IMG/VR virus record: IMGVR_UViG_3300032334_000400 | Coordinates: 1-21,713 of that record | From: a virus | Length of the DNA: 21,713 nt | Direction: 5' to 3' (one strand) | Shown here: one piece after another, positions 9,501 to 15,215 of the stretch | How the letters are laid out: every line of letters starts with the position of its first letter | How positions within the stretch are numbered: position 1 is the stretch's first letter | Program-made: the position numbers and the translations under genes | Notes under the pieces: generated by a model | What the model saw: only the letters and a program-made list of their open reading frames with translations | What the model was told of the DNA's origin: nothing | Database searches by the model: none

Positions 9501-10865
9501 ATCCAACGTGGCCGTGATTTAGGTCTTGGTACCTTAAACCAAACAAGAATAGCCCTTGGGTTAGTACCTTACGAACAGTGGAATCAAATAACATCCGATC
9601 CTGCACTTCAAGCTGCATTATCAACTGCTTACGGTGATATTCAGAATGTGGATCTATGGATTGGCGGATTGGCTGAAGATAGAGTTACTGGAGCAATGGT
9701 TGGGCAAACGTTCCGCACAATTCTCGTCGATCAATTTACAAGACTACGAGATGGAGACAGTTTCTGGTGGGAAAACAAACAATGGTCTCCTGAAGACCGC
9801 GCCTTGCTAGATAATACTACATTGGCAGGACTGATTTTAAGAAACACCAATACTATAAAAATACAAAATGATGTATTCACTGCTGTAGAAAGAGCGGACC
9901 TATATAACGGTTTGGTTCCTAGTGCTACTCCTATTGTAGTTCCTAATATTCCGCCAGCAGCTTTTAATACTACTTTTGATGGCGGTGTTACTACATTCGA
10001 CAAGAGATTTAGCTTTACTGTTAAAGCTAGAGACAGTGTAAACTTTGCTGAAATAACAAAAACATTCTATATAAATGTCATAGCAGATAACACTAAAACG
10101 TTTGCTAACTTGTATGTCAAGGCATTCCAGCCTAAGACCAAACGATTAACATGGTATGATTTTATCACTGATGCGAATATCTTTAAGCCTAATGAAATGT
10201 ATCGCTATGGCGATCCTAACTTTGGTATACAAACCGATTTAAAAATGTTAGTATTCGCCGGCATCGAAAGCACTGAGGCTGTAAAATATGTTCAGGCTAT
10301 GAGTAGAAATCATTATCGAAAAAGATTATTATTTGGAAATGTTCAATATGCCAAAGCCAGAGATCCGGTGACCCAAGAAATTATATACGAAGTAGTATAT
10401 GTACAACTCATCGATAGTTCTGAGAAAAATGGAGTTAGCATCAGCAACACTATCGAACTACCTGACAACATTAACAGTCCTGTATTAATCAGTTACGATG
10501 CTATAAAAATAGACAGCGACATTCCATTAGTCAGCGATAGAGATCATCAGAGAGTATTTCCAAACTCAATAAAAAATATGAGGAAAAGAATACAGGGCGT
10601 AGGCGATAGAGATCGAGAATTTTTACCATTATGGATGAGAAGTATTCAAGATCAAGCTGACCGTGAAACTGGATTTGTAAAAGCCTTAACTTTGTGCTAT
10701 ACTAAACCGGGTACATCTGAAGGAATAATAGCTAGAATCAAAGCCAATGGTTTTGATTTTAAAACCATTGATTTTGTAGCAGATCGCTACCTGATTGATA
10801 TATTAGGCGGAGAGATAGAGGATAAATACCTTGCATTCCCGCAACGTGGAGAAAAATTACCGTGA
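6561..10865 (+). CDS. Ig-like virion protein carrying an animal-type haem peroxidase domain
   Basis: The 1434-residue protein starts at ATG 6561, 8 bp after an aagggg RBS. It holds putative Ig (He_PIG-type) repeats marked by LPxGh...G.h.G at residues 42-52, 146-160, 421-438 and 573-590. Between repeats lie two aromatic modules starting GTWSST (about 347-400) and GDWSSV (471-514), which resemble CBM5/12-like carbohydrate-binding folds. Residues about 617-1110 are a complete haem peroxidase domain (PF03098; see the separate entry). The Ig-type pattern resumes at about 1138 (TTFDGGVTTFDKRFSFTVKA). A 250-residue C-terminal domain (YVKAFQPKTKRLTWYDF onward) looks like the conserved virion part of T4-like structural proteins. 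There is no signal peptide. The protein lies among fibre/baseplate genes in the same orientation. Being virion-borne is an inference from architecture and context; the peroxidase assignment is strong. Confidence 0.9.
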   Translation: MITWITPAGSLGILTERVLQDIALSATSTVGDVTFEVISGSLPRGIRLINGHLVGSPVEVKKWTVYRFVIRASDGIDLEDRTFSLSIDGADIPQWVTKEGYLNVGSGDAYFVLDNSYVNFQLSAYDTDLTAGDILEYYLVPMGGELPPGLSLSSTGVISGFTDPVFAVEYNGNPDGSYDTSSYDTMPLDVVRTNSNGFDTYFYDNVIYDYSDNSRTPRRLSRSYTFAVAVTDGANTINRIFKIYVVTEEFLQADNNILQVDTNLFQADASRDRVPLWITESYLGRLRANNYITLFLDVYDPPSLEGTITYFLLNTNPGSYKLASTGEVITTGRYEISGKFPQFKYVITGTWSSTKNYLVGDLVEYADDSGLAVFWVCQNPHINRRPGTGNFWNRKIYTTTGTFIPENPSSWLVVYPETASVVPPGMELDSITGEIAGRVPYQAAVTKNYNFSLLAVNFPNTLSNQAYNLIGDWSSVTYYQLYDAVRYDGFIYICIKANSGQIVSNTEYWLLGVSSSEKTFSLDLIGEIESSIEWLTDSDLGSIKPNQPSYISIAAKSLLYGGRVSYDLISGELPPGLTFLPTGDIQGKVKQFADNNGEGLTRFFNIQIAPPNPPGFDGQNHNPLRPLVNSVAQPFGRYGTARYLDGIYTMVPGVNPRTISNIVVAGHGEDPDPTGFSGWLYAWGQFLTHDLEFAREGTINIDVIVPAGDTGLTPGSHIPVRRNAVALGTGPGTTVPATPINDVTGWLDASVVYGIAYPPGVPQGPTAFANPVDLREGGQQATTGKLLTSLNGLYPPKNISGRYFVGDPRGTENPDLLSCHVLMIRDHNWHVDRLTSLSPDVDGEHLYQRARSLVIAEMQKITYDEWLPKIVGPIPAWTSFNPNIDATTKIEFSAAALRFGHSIVSNALDRIDEQGNVTEALALADAFFLTPAEFERNGGADGFMRKLAADVSNKLDVHIVDDLRNLLDDPPAALDLAATNIQRGRDLGLGTLNQTRIALGLVPYEQWNQITSDPALQAALSTAYGDIQNVDLWIGGLAEDRVTGAMVGQTFRTILVDQFTRLRDGDSFWWENKQWSPEDRALLDNTTLAGLILRNTNTIKIQNDVFTAVERADLYNGLVPSATPIVVPNIPPAAFNTTFDGGVTTFDKRFSFTVKARDSVNFAEITKTFYINVIADNTKTFANLYVKAFQPKTKRLTWYDFITDANIFKPNEMYRYGDPNFGIQTDLKMLVFAGIESTEAVKYVQAMSRNHYRKRLLFGNVQYAKARDPVTQEIIYEVVYVQLIDSSEKNGVSISNTIELPDNINSPVLISYDAIKIDSDIPLVSDRDHQRVFPNSIKNMRKRIQGVGDRDREFLPLWMRSIQDQADRETGFVKALTLCYTKPGTSEGIIARIKANGFDFKTIDFVADRYLIDILGGEIEDKYLAFPQRGEKLP
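8409..9890 (+). other. Haem peroxidase domain (myeloperoxidase/peroxidasin family) inside the virion protein
   Basis: Residue numbers are in the 1434-residue protein, with myeloperoxidase (MPO) equivalents in brackets. WGQFLTHDLEF gives Q685 (Gln91), distal H689 (His95) and Ca2+ ligand D690 (Asp96). VTGWLDASVVYG gives T744, W746, D748 and S750 (Ca2+ loop Thr168, Phe170, Asp172, Ser174). GDPRGTENPDLLSCH gives catalytic R809 (Arg239) and E812 (Glu242, haem ester). RFGHSIVSNAL gives proximal H901 (His336). NIQRGRDLGLG gives N980 (Asn421, partner of the proximal His). Two known variable sites differ: Asp94, the second haem ester, is T688, and the MPO-specific Met243 is N813. Family members oxidise halides, thiocyanate or phenols with H2O2. 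The full catalytic set suggests an active enzyme, with haem taken from the host. Confidence 0.93.
10821..10828 (+). promoter_or_regulatory. Possible late promoter inside the end of the peroxidase gene
   Basis: GATAAATA is identical to the elements at 5965 and 18816. It lies 33 bp before the GTG start at 10862, inside coding sequence for the peptide EDKYLAF. It could start a transcript for the 267-residue structural gene, but an 8-base match within coding DNA can arise by chance. Confidence 0.3.
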
Positions 10866-11665
10866 CCAGCAACATTAACTATTTGAGTATTAACGAAAAC
10901 TTCCCTGTAGCAGGGCAGGATAACGACACACAGGTGTTCAGAGACAACTTTGACACAATCAAAACCAGCTTCAGTGCTGCGAAAACCGAGATTACAGATC
11001 TTCAAAATAACACAGCTAAGTTAAACGAAGACAACGATTTTGACCTCCACATCATACAAAATGCAGTTTTGCAGTTTACTAGGGATGCAACTTTTGACGG
11101 AGGAGCAGTTACAGCAACTCCTATCACTTTAGATTATAGAAATGCTCCATATCAAATCTATCGAGTCGGTGCTTCCTTAAGTTTTGATTTTTTAGATTTC
11201 CCAGGAGATCCAATTTTCACTACAGAAACAACTCCGATTGGTATGGGCAAGTTACGCTTAGAGTTATACAGTGACGGTGGAACAGTAGTGGCTGCGGGCG
11301 GATTCACTGCTGGAGAATACTATGTTATCACAGCACTCGGAACTACTACTAACTTGCAATGGAATACTATTGCAGGAACTTCAGGTCTTACCTATATTGT
11401 AGGAAGTGTTTTCTTAGCAGCAACTACCGGAACAGCATCTGGAAACGGAACTGCTAGACAACAACGTAAAATCACATTTAGTACCAGCGGTTCAACTTCG
11501 ATCAAATCACTAGGATTCCCAGGAATACTTGCAGGGTCACCAGTCCAAACTGGAGCTCCTACATTGGCGCTTGGCTCAACAACATCAACTTCTCCAATCA
11601 TCATTGACATTTGGAGACGCAGTCTTGATACAATATTCATGCAATATATAGGTCAGTTTGTATGA
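10862..11665 (+). CDS. Virion structural protein (T4-like, 267 aa)
   Basis: The start is GTG at 10862, overlapping the upstream TGA (GTGA), with ggag 10 bp before. The N-terminus (NENFPVAGQDNDTQVFRDNF, residues 11-30) has the same layout as the anchor modules of the genes at 3470 and 5991: a G/D-rich turn, then a short amphipathic helix ending in N-F. This type of start is common in structural proteins of marine T4-like phages. Residues about 148-200 (FTAGEYYVITALGTTTNLQW, then a Gly/Thr/Ala-rich run) form a small beta module seen in many phage fibres. The C-terminus DIWRRSLDTIFMQYIGQFV is hydrophobic and aromatic, possibly for assembly contacts. No enzyme motif is visible. The gene ends in an ATGA overlap with the next one. 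Confidence 0.75.
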   Translation: MTSNINYLSINENFPVAGQDNDTQVFRDNFDTIKTSFSAAKTEITDLQNNTAKLNEDNDFDLHIIQNAVLQFTRDATFDGGAVTATPITLDYRNAPYQIYRVGASLSFDFLDFPGDPIFTTETTPIGMGKLRLELYSDGGTVVAAGGFTAGEYYVITALGTTTNLQWNTIAGTSGLTYIVGSVFLAATTGTASGNGTARQQRKITFSTSGSTSIKSLGFPGILAGSPVQTGAPTLALGSTTSTSPIIIDIWRRSLDTIFMQYIGQFV

Positions 11666-11895
11666 TGCACCCATTTAGCGGCAATCTTTCCAAACTGAAA
11701 GATAACGAAGTTGAAGAAAAGCTCTATGAGCTTAATCGAAAATACTTTGCTGCCGCTCGTTTAGGTAAACCTGAACTGTTGACACAGCTCGCAACTTTTG
11801 TTACAATATATAAAGAGGAGATGTCTCGTAGATATCAACTCAGAAATAATCAACAAACAAATGGCGACTTGGATCAACTGATTAATGTGGACTGA
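11662..11895 (+). CDS. Small conserved T4-like phage protein (77 aa)
   Basis: The protein is short, helical and charged. Its start is ATG 11662 (or the adjacent ATG at 11665), overlapping the TGA of the structural gene. Its core, NEVEEKLYELNRKYFAAARL followed by LTQLATFVTIYKEEMSRRY, has two predicted amphipathic helices. I associate this pattern with a short protein of unknown function found beside virion genes in T4-like marine phages. It has no membrane segment or cysteines. It overlaps the next gene by 11 bp, which suggests translational coupling. A structural or assembly role is possible but unproven. Confidence 0.65.
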   Translation: MMHPFSGNLSKLKDNEVEEKLYELNRKYFAAARLGKPELLTQLATFVTIYKEEMSRRYQLRNNQQTNGDLDQLINVD

Positions 11896-12364
11896 AAATA
11901 ATACTCAAGAACAACTTATAGAAGGTATATTAAGGCACGGACCTGATATCCTTGAGTATTGCCAAACATCTTCAGATTTAGCACAATATCTAAATCGATT
12001 AAACGAAGAACACCTAAACTATCCAACTCCAAAACAATCTATAGATCCTACTAACTGGTTTATACCCTACGAGTATAAAACTATGGATATATTAGATTGG
12101 CTGTATCAACGCTGTCCTACTCCAGAGATTAAAGCAAGAGTAGTTGAAGAACTGAGATTATTTGCCAAACATGATATGATTCCCATGCTGAAAACCATGA
12201 AATATATCGTTGATACTCTTAGAGCTAATAATGTAGTATGGGGAGTAGGTCGTGGATCAAGTGTAGCGAGTTACGTGCTTCACATCATCGGGGTCCATAA
12301 GATTGACAGTATTAAATACAATATACCGATAGATGAATTCTTTAAAGGAGAACAAAATGGGTAG
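11885..12364 (+). CDS. Stand-alone fragment of a C-family DNA polymerase (DnaE/PolC) palm, non-catalytic
   Basis: This 159-residue protein is helical in its first 110 residues. It ends with VVWGVGRGSSVASYVLHIIG (117-136) and VHKIDSIKYNIPIDEFF, which matches the DnaE segment of the form GPGRGSAAGSLVAYxLGITxxDP...LFERF. In bacterial replicases this is the palm GS motif that contacts the nucleotide phosphates; here it is G122-R123-G124-S125. The protein stops within about ten residues of where the DnaE catalytic PDxDxDF aspartates would begin, so it cannot be a polymerase on its own. The start at ATG 11885 overlaps the upstream gene by 11 bp, and the 3' end overlaps the next start by 8 bp. It may act as a nucleotide-binding or replisome-binding protein. 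Similarity is clear only in the C-terminal third. Confidence 0.7.
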   Translation: MWTENNTQEQLIEGILRHGPDILEYCQTSSDLAQYLNRLNEEHLNYPTPKQSIDPTNWFIPYEYKTMDILDWLYQRCPTPEIKARVVEELRLFAKHDMIPMLKTMKYIVDTLRANNVVWGVGRGSSVASYVLHIIGVHKIDSIKYNIPIDEFFKGEQNG

Positions 12365-12578
12365 AGTATACACAAGTATGAAAGGCAAAGAAATTGACAT
12401 GGAAAAATTGGCGTTGCGCAACGAAACATTGCCTGCCGTTGGAAATGCCAAATACAATGCCAGAGGTGATGAACTAGGACCCGGCGGTAAAGTTGTTCGC
12501 ACAAGAGAACAGATTTTACAAGACTATTATGCCAATAATCCTAGAGCAGCAAAAGAAGAGATTCTTAGCAGAAAATAA
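12357..12578 (+). CDS. Small conserved T4-like phage protein (73 aa)
   Basis: I choose ATG 12357 as start because an aaaggag RBS sits 6 bp before it (12344-12350); an in-frame codon at 12333 has no such site. The protein MGRVYTSMKGKEIDMEKLAL continues through NETLPAVGN, NARGDELGPGG and RTREQILQDYY. It is basic, Gly-rich in the middle and helical at the end. I associate this pattern with short proteins of unknown function in T4-like marine phages, usually near virion genes. There is no catalytic motif, cysteine or membrane segment. A structural or scaffold role is a guess. Confidence 0.72.
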   Translation: MGRVYTSMKGKEIDMEKLALRNETLPAVGNAKYNARGDELGPGGKVVRTREQILQDYYANNPRAAKEEILSRK

Positions 12579-12590
12579 AGAAAGGTGCAT

Positions 12591-12986
12591 ATGACTTACG
12601 ATGTAAAACAAATAAAAGTTCGTGCAATCAGAGACCACGTCATCATCAAAGACATGGAATTTGGTGAAATGGTAACTGCCAGCGGCATTGTTATCCAAAG
12701 CGATAATGCTAAATCTCATGGCATTAAGCCTCGTTGGGGACAGGTTTATAAAGTAGGTCCTGACCAAAAAGATGTCAAAGAAGGTCAGTGGGTTCTAGTG
12801 GAACACGGTCGCTGGACTCGAAAGTTTACCATCGATGATGGTGAAGGTGTGAAAGAAATACAGCGTATCGATGTACCTGCGATGTTGGCAGTTTCTGATG
12901 AGAAACCAACTGATTTTTATATCGGAAACGAAGTCAACGACGGTGACAGCATAACTATTCGTCCGGAAGACTTCGGCGCAAGATAA
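12591..12986 (+). CDS. groES: GroES/gp31-like co-chaperonin
   Basis: ATG 12591 is preferred over an in-frame GTG at 12585 because aaagaaagg ends 6 bp before it. The 131-residue product has a GroES core. VRAIRDHVIIKDMEFGEM aligns with the first GroES strand, and VTASGIVIQSDNA is the mobile loop with the hydrophobic G-I-V tripeptide that docks on GroEL. WGQVYKVGP, then VKEGQWVLVEHGRWTRKF and PAMLAVSDE follow the rest of the barrel to the usual D-I-L-A-V end. It has about 25 extra C-terminal residues (DFYIGNEVNDGDSITIRPED) not in bacterial GroES. T4 gp31 replaces host GroES to fold the large major capsid protein, and the same role is likely here. The next gene begins in a TAATG overlap. Confidence 0.8.
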   Translation: MTYDVKQIKVRAIRDHVIIKDMEFGEMVTASGIVIQSDNAKSHGIKPRWGQVYKVGPDQKDVKEGQWVLVEHGRWTRKFTIDDGEGVKEIQRIDVPAMLAVSDEKPTDFYIGNEVNDGDSITIRPEDFGAR

Positions 12987-13225
12987 TGCCACTTAAGAAG
13001 AAAGACTGGGACGTGAGTAATATTACGTCCCAGATTCATTCCATAGCCAGACACTGTTCCAATCCATATAATGACGGATTTACACAGTTTGAACTCAAAA
13101 AAGATCTCTATCAAATCAAAGAGATATTAGACTCTGCAATACACCAATGTCCAAAATTTTCTGGGGAAGAGGACTGGTTGACAGAACAAGAAAAAAAGCG
13201 TATAATAAAGATACTTAAATCATAA
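12986..13225 (+). CDS. Hypothetical protein, 79 aa
   Basis: I do not recognise this protein. It starts at ATG 12986 within the TAATG that ends the groES-like gene, with no strong RBS of its own, which suggests coupled translation. The product is Lys/Glu-rich with alternating hydrophobics (ELKKDLYQIKEILDSAI), so probably two or three amphipathic helices. It has two cysteines (C24, C54) and no membrane segment. A 9-bp inverted repeat lies over codons 7-16. An almost entirely helical, small cytoplasmic protein is all that can be said. Confidence 0.6.
   Translation: MPLKKKDWDVSNITSQIHSIARHCSNPYNDGFTQFELKKDLYQIKEILDSAIHQCPKFSGEEDWLTEQEKKRIIKILKS
13006..13033 (+). promoter_or_regulatory. 9-bp inverted repeat / RNA hairpin at the 5' end of a gene
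   Basis: ctgggacgt (13006-13014) pairs perfectly with acgtcccag (13025-13033) around a 10-nt loop. It lies 20 bp inside the gene at 12986 and 20 bp after the stop of the groES-like gene. It lacks a clear downstream T-run (attcattcc follows), so it is at best a weak terminator. It could instead stabilise or process the upstream mRNA or lower translation of the small gene. Confidence 0.45.
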
Positions 13226-13242
13226 AAAGAAAGTAGTACTAT

Positions 13243-14034
13243 ATGCGTATCGGTATTATCGGTTCTGGATTTGTTGGATCTGCTATTGGTTGGGCTCATC
13301 GTGGCGATGAGCTTGTTATTCGCGATCCAAAACTCAAAGACTCTGCTAGCCTAGATCAGTTTAACAACTGTGACGCTATCTATATCTGCGTCCCTAGTCC
13401 CGAAACTGAAGACGGTCATTGTGATACATCTATTTTGGAAAGTGTTCTCAAAGAACTGCTGTTTGTCAACATCAATAAACAGATTCCATTTATTTCAAAA
13501 GTAACTGCACCGCCCACAGTCTACGAACGGCTAGGCAGAGAATATCCAAACCTAGTACATTGCCCAGAGTTCTTAACTGCGGCCAATGCTATGACCGATT
13601 ATCAAAACTCAGACTATTTTGTGTTAGGTGGCGATAAAGAATATTGTGAGATGGCGAAAGAAGTTATCGAACGTGGTGTTCCGTTAGTACACGAAAAATT
13701 CCTAATGACTGATATCAAGTCTGCTGCTCTCTATAAGTACATGATGAACAGTTATCTTGCTACCAAAGTTGTGTTTATGAACGACTTTAAAGCTCTGTCC
13801 GATAAACTAGATATCGATTTTGATAAGTTAACAGCACTGTCAATATTTGATGATCGCATTGGTCATACACATATGAAAGTGCCCGGACACGATGGGCAAT
13901 ACGGATTCGGTGGTATGTGCTTTCCCAAAGATATTGCTGCGATACAAATGGAAGCTCTCGATCTAGGTTCCGAACTGGAACTGTTAGGCAGGGTTGAAGA
14001 TATAAACAAAAAATACAGGAGTAAATATGACTAA
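13243..14034 (+). CDS. Short UDP-glucose/GDP-mannose 6-dehydrogenase-like enzyme
   Basis: The family oxidises a nucleotide sugar to the uronic acid with two NAD+. The Rossmann loop GSGFVGSAIG is at residues 7-16, followed by YICVPSPETEDGHCD (the usual VPTP site), VTAPPTV in place of STVPPGT, and CPEFL for the NPEFL glutamate loop. KYMMNSYLATKVVFMND carries the conserved Lys and Asn, and FGGMCFPKD has the catalytic Cys at residue 226. At 263 residues it lacks the C-terminal Rossmann domain that binds the UDP-sugar in full-length enzymes (usually about 390-450 residues), and the sequence ends soon after the Cys helix. It overlaps the next start by 8 bp. It may modify surface polysaccharide, but its substrate is uncertain because of the missing domain. 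Confidence 0.85.
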   Translation: MRIGIIGSGFVGSAIGWAHRGDELVIRDPKLKDSASLDQFNNCDAIYICVPSPETEDGHCDTSILESVLKELLFVNINKQIPFISKVTAPPTVYERLGREYPNLVHCPEFLTAANAMTDYQNSDYFVLGGDKEYCEMAKEVIERGVPLVHEKFLMTDIKSAALYKYMMNSYLATKVVFMNDFKALSDKLDIDFDKLTALSIFDDRIGHTHMKVPGHDGQYGFGGMCFPKDIAAIQMEALDLGSELELLGRVEDINKKYRSKYD

Positions 14035-14395
14035 CCCATTTCGTGATCAAGAAAAGTTTATGCGGGCCTGCGATCAAAGCGTAGGCGATTTTAATGAACA
14101 ACAGTTTTCATTGTACGCTAATCTTATTTCAGAAGAAGTTACTGAACTAAGTGTAGCGATTAACAACAACGACAAACTGGAAACATTAGATGCATTGATA
14201 GACATTCTTGTGGTTACAATAGGTGCGGTACACTCAATGGGTGCAGATGCAGAAGGAGCGTGGAAGGAAGTCATGCGTACTAACTTTGCCAAGATCGACA
14301 AAGATACCGGCAAGGTTCGCAAACGTGAAGATGGCAAGGTCTTGAAACCTATTGGGTGGGAACCACCGGATCTAAAACCTTTCCTTAAGGAATGA
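14027..14395 (+). CDS. MazG/PRA-PH-like nucleoside triphosphate pyrophosphohydrolase
   Basis: This is a 122-residue all-alpha protein. EEVTE (36-40) and DALID (55-59) form the metal-binding EExxE ... (E/D)xxD pair of the MazG/HisE superfamily, which hydrolyses (d)NTPs or related molecules to monophosphate and pyrophosphate. The tail FAKIDKDTGKVRKREDGKVL, then PIGWEPPDL is typical of phage members of the phosphoribosyl-ATP pyrophosphohydrolase-like branch. The start ATG 14027 has aggag 5 bp before it and overlaps the dehydrogenase gene by 8 bp. Phage MazG-like enzymes are proposed to adjust nucleotide pools or alarmone signals; the substrate cannot be read from the sequence. Confidence 0.85.
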   Translation: MTNPFRDQEKFMRACDQSVGDFNEQQFSLYANLISEEVTELSVAINNNDKLETLDALIDILVVTIGAVHSMGADAEGAWKEVMRTNFAKIDKDTGKVRKREDGKVLKPIGWEPPDLKPFLKE

Positions 14396-15207
14396 TAATA
14401 AGAAAACTTGTAGTAGTGTGTGGTTTATTTTTATGCACAGTATCGCATGCCAAAGAAAATCTATCACACTTTGTCTATAATGTGTCAACACAGAAGACAG
14501 TATCAGAAGTTAATCCGTCAGATGTGAAGCCCATGGCCTCACTGACAAAACTAATGACGGCTTTGGTTGTTGTTGAGTCTAACCCGGATTGGCAGGAAAA
14601 GATCATTTATCGTGGCAATGTATTCTACAGTAAGATGGTCTCTAAAAAAGATCTGTTTGAATCACTATTGATACGAAGCGACAATAATGCTGCCGAAGCA
14701 TTTGCTAATGCATGGCCAGGTGGCCGAACAGCATTTCTAGATCAGCTAAATGAAAAGGCACGAAAGCTGAAAATGCCTAATACTTATTATGCCGATCCTA
14801 GCGGATTAGATAAACGTAACGTCAGCACAGCAGAAGAACTTACCAAATTAATTATTGCTGCATCAAAGTATCCATTAATCGGATCAGTGTCTAGTTCAAA
14901 ATATCTAACCATCGAAAAGAAGAGTGGTAAGAAAATTCGATCGGTATCACTGAATAATACCAATAGTCGACTGTTATTTCAGTTCGATAGTATAGTATTA
15001 AGCAAAACTGGGTTTACCAATCCTGCTGGCCGCTGTCTTGCATTACTAGTTGACCGGGCAGGAACCAAATATGCCGTTGTTATTCTTGGTGAAAAGAATA
15101 TAGAAAAACGAGAAGAAAAAGCTAGACATTTAATCAACGACTATGCTACAATACAAGAAGTGGAATCAAGAGAGTTTGAGGATAGGTATTTTATTTTAAA
15201 TCATTAA
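14392..15207 (+). CDS. Secreted PBP7-like D-Ala-D-Ala peptidase (family S11)
   Basis: The 271-residue protein begins with a Sec signal peptide (MIIRKLVVVCGLFLCTVSHA, cut after A20). The three penicillin-binding-protein motifs are intact: S50-L-T-K53 (catalytic Ser and Lys), S96-D97-N98 and K205-T206-G207. The segments AFANAWPGGRTAFLDQLNEK, KMPNTYYADPSGLDKRNVST and YPLIGSVSSSKY match the PBP7 (PbpG) endopeptidase branch better than PBP5. There is no C-terminal membrane anchor helix, as in PBP7. It would act in the periplasm on peptidoglycan cross-links. The start ATG overlaps the upstream TGA, with aagga unusually close. A phage could use it to loosen or remodel host wall; this role is inferred. 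Confidence 0.88.
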   Translation: MIIRKLVVVCGLFLCTVSHAKENLSHFVYNVSTQKTVSEVNPSDVKPMASLTKLMTALVVVESNPDWQEKIIYRGNVFYSKMVSKKDLFESLLIRSDNNAAEAFANAWPGGRTAFLDQLNEKARKLKMPNTYYADPSGLDKRNVSTAEELTKLIIAASKYPLIGSVSSSKYLTIEKKSGKKIRSVSLNNTNSRLLFQFDSIVLSKTGFTNPAGRCLALLVDRAGTKYAVVILGEKNIEKREEKARHLINDYATIQEVESREFEDRYFILNH

Positions 15208-15215
15208 GGAGTAGT

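Noticed and set aside
9260-9624. Minus-strand open frames inside the peroxidase region
   Set aside because: They are antisense to the strongly conserved peroxidase motifs in the real frame and show no coding features.
8409-9890. Peroxidase region as a chimeric assembly join
   Set aside because: The frame is open through both edges, base composition looks like the flanks, and phage-type sequence resumes after it. Read-level support could not be examined, so the doubt remains small but not zero.
13243-14034. UDP-glucose-dehydrogenase-like gene as a pseudogene
   Set aside because: All core motifs are intact and the stop overlaps the next gene start, so the short length appears natural.
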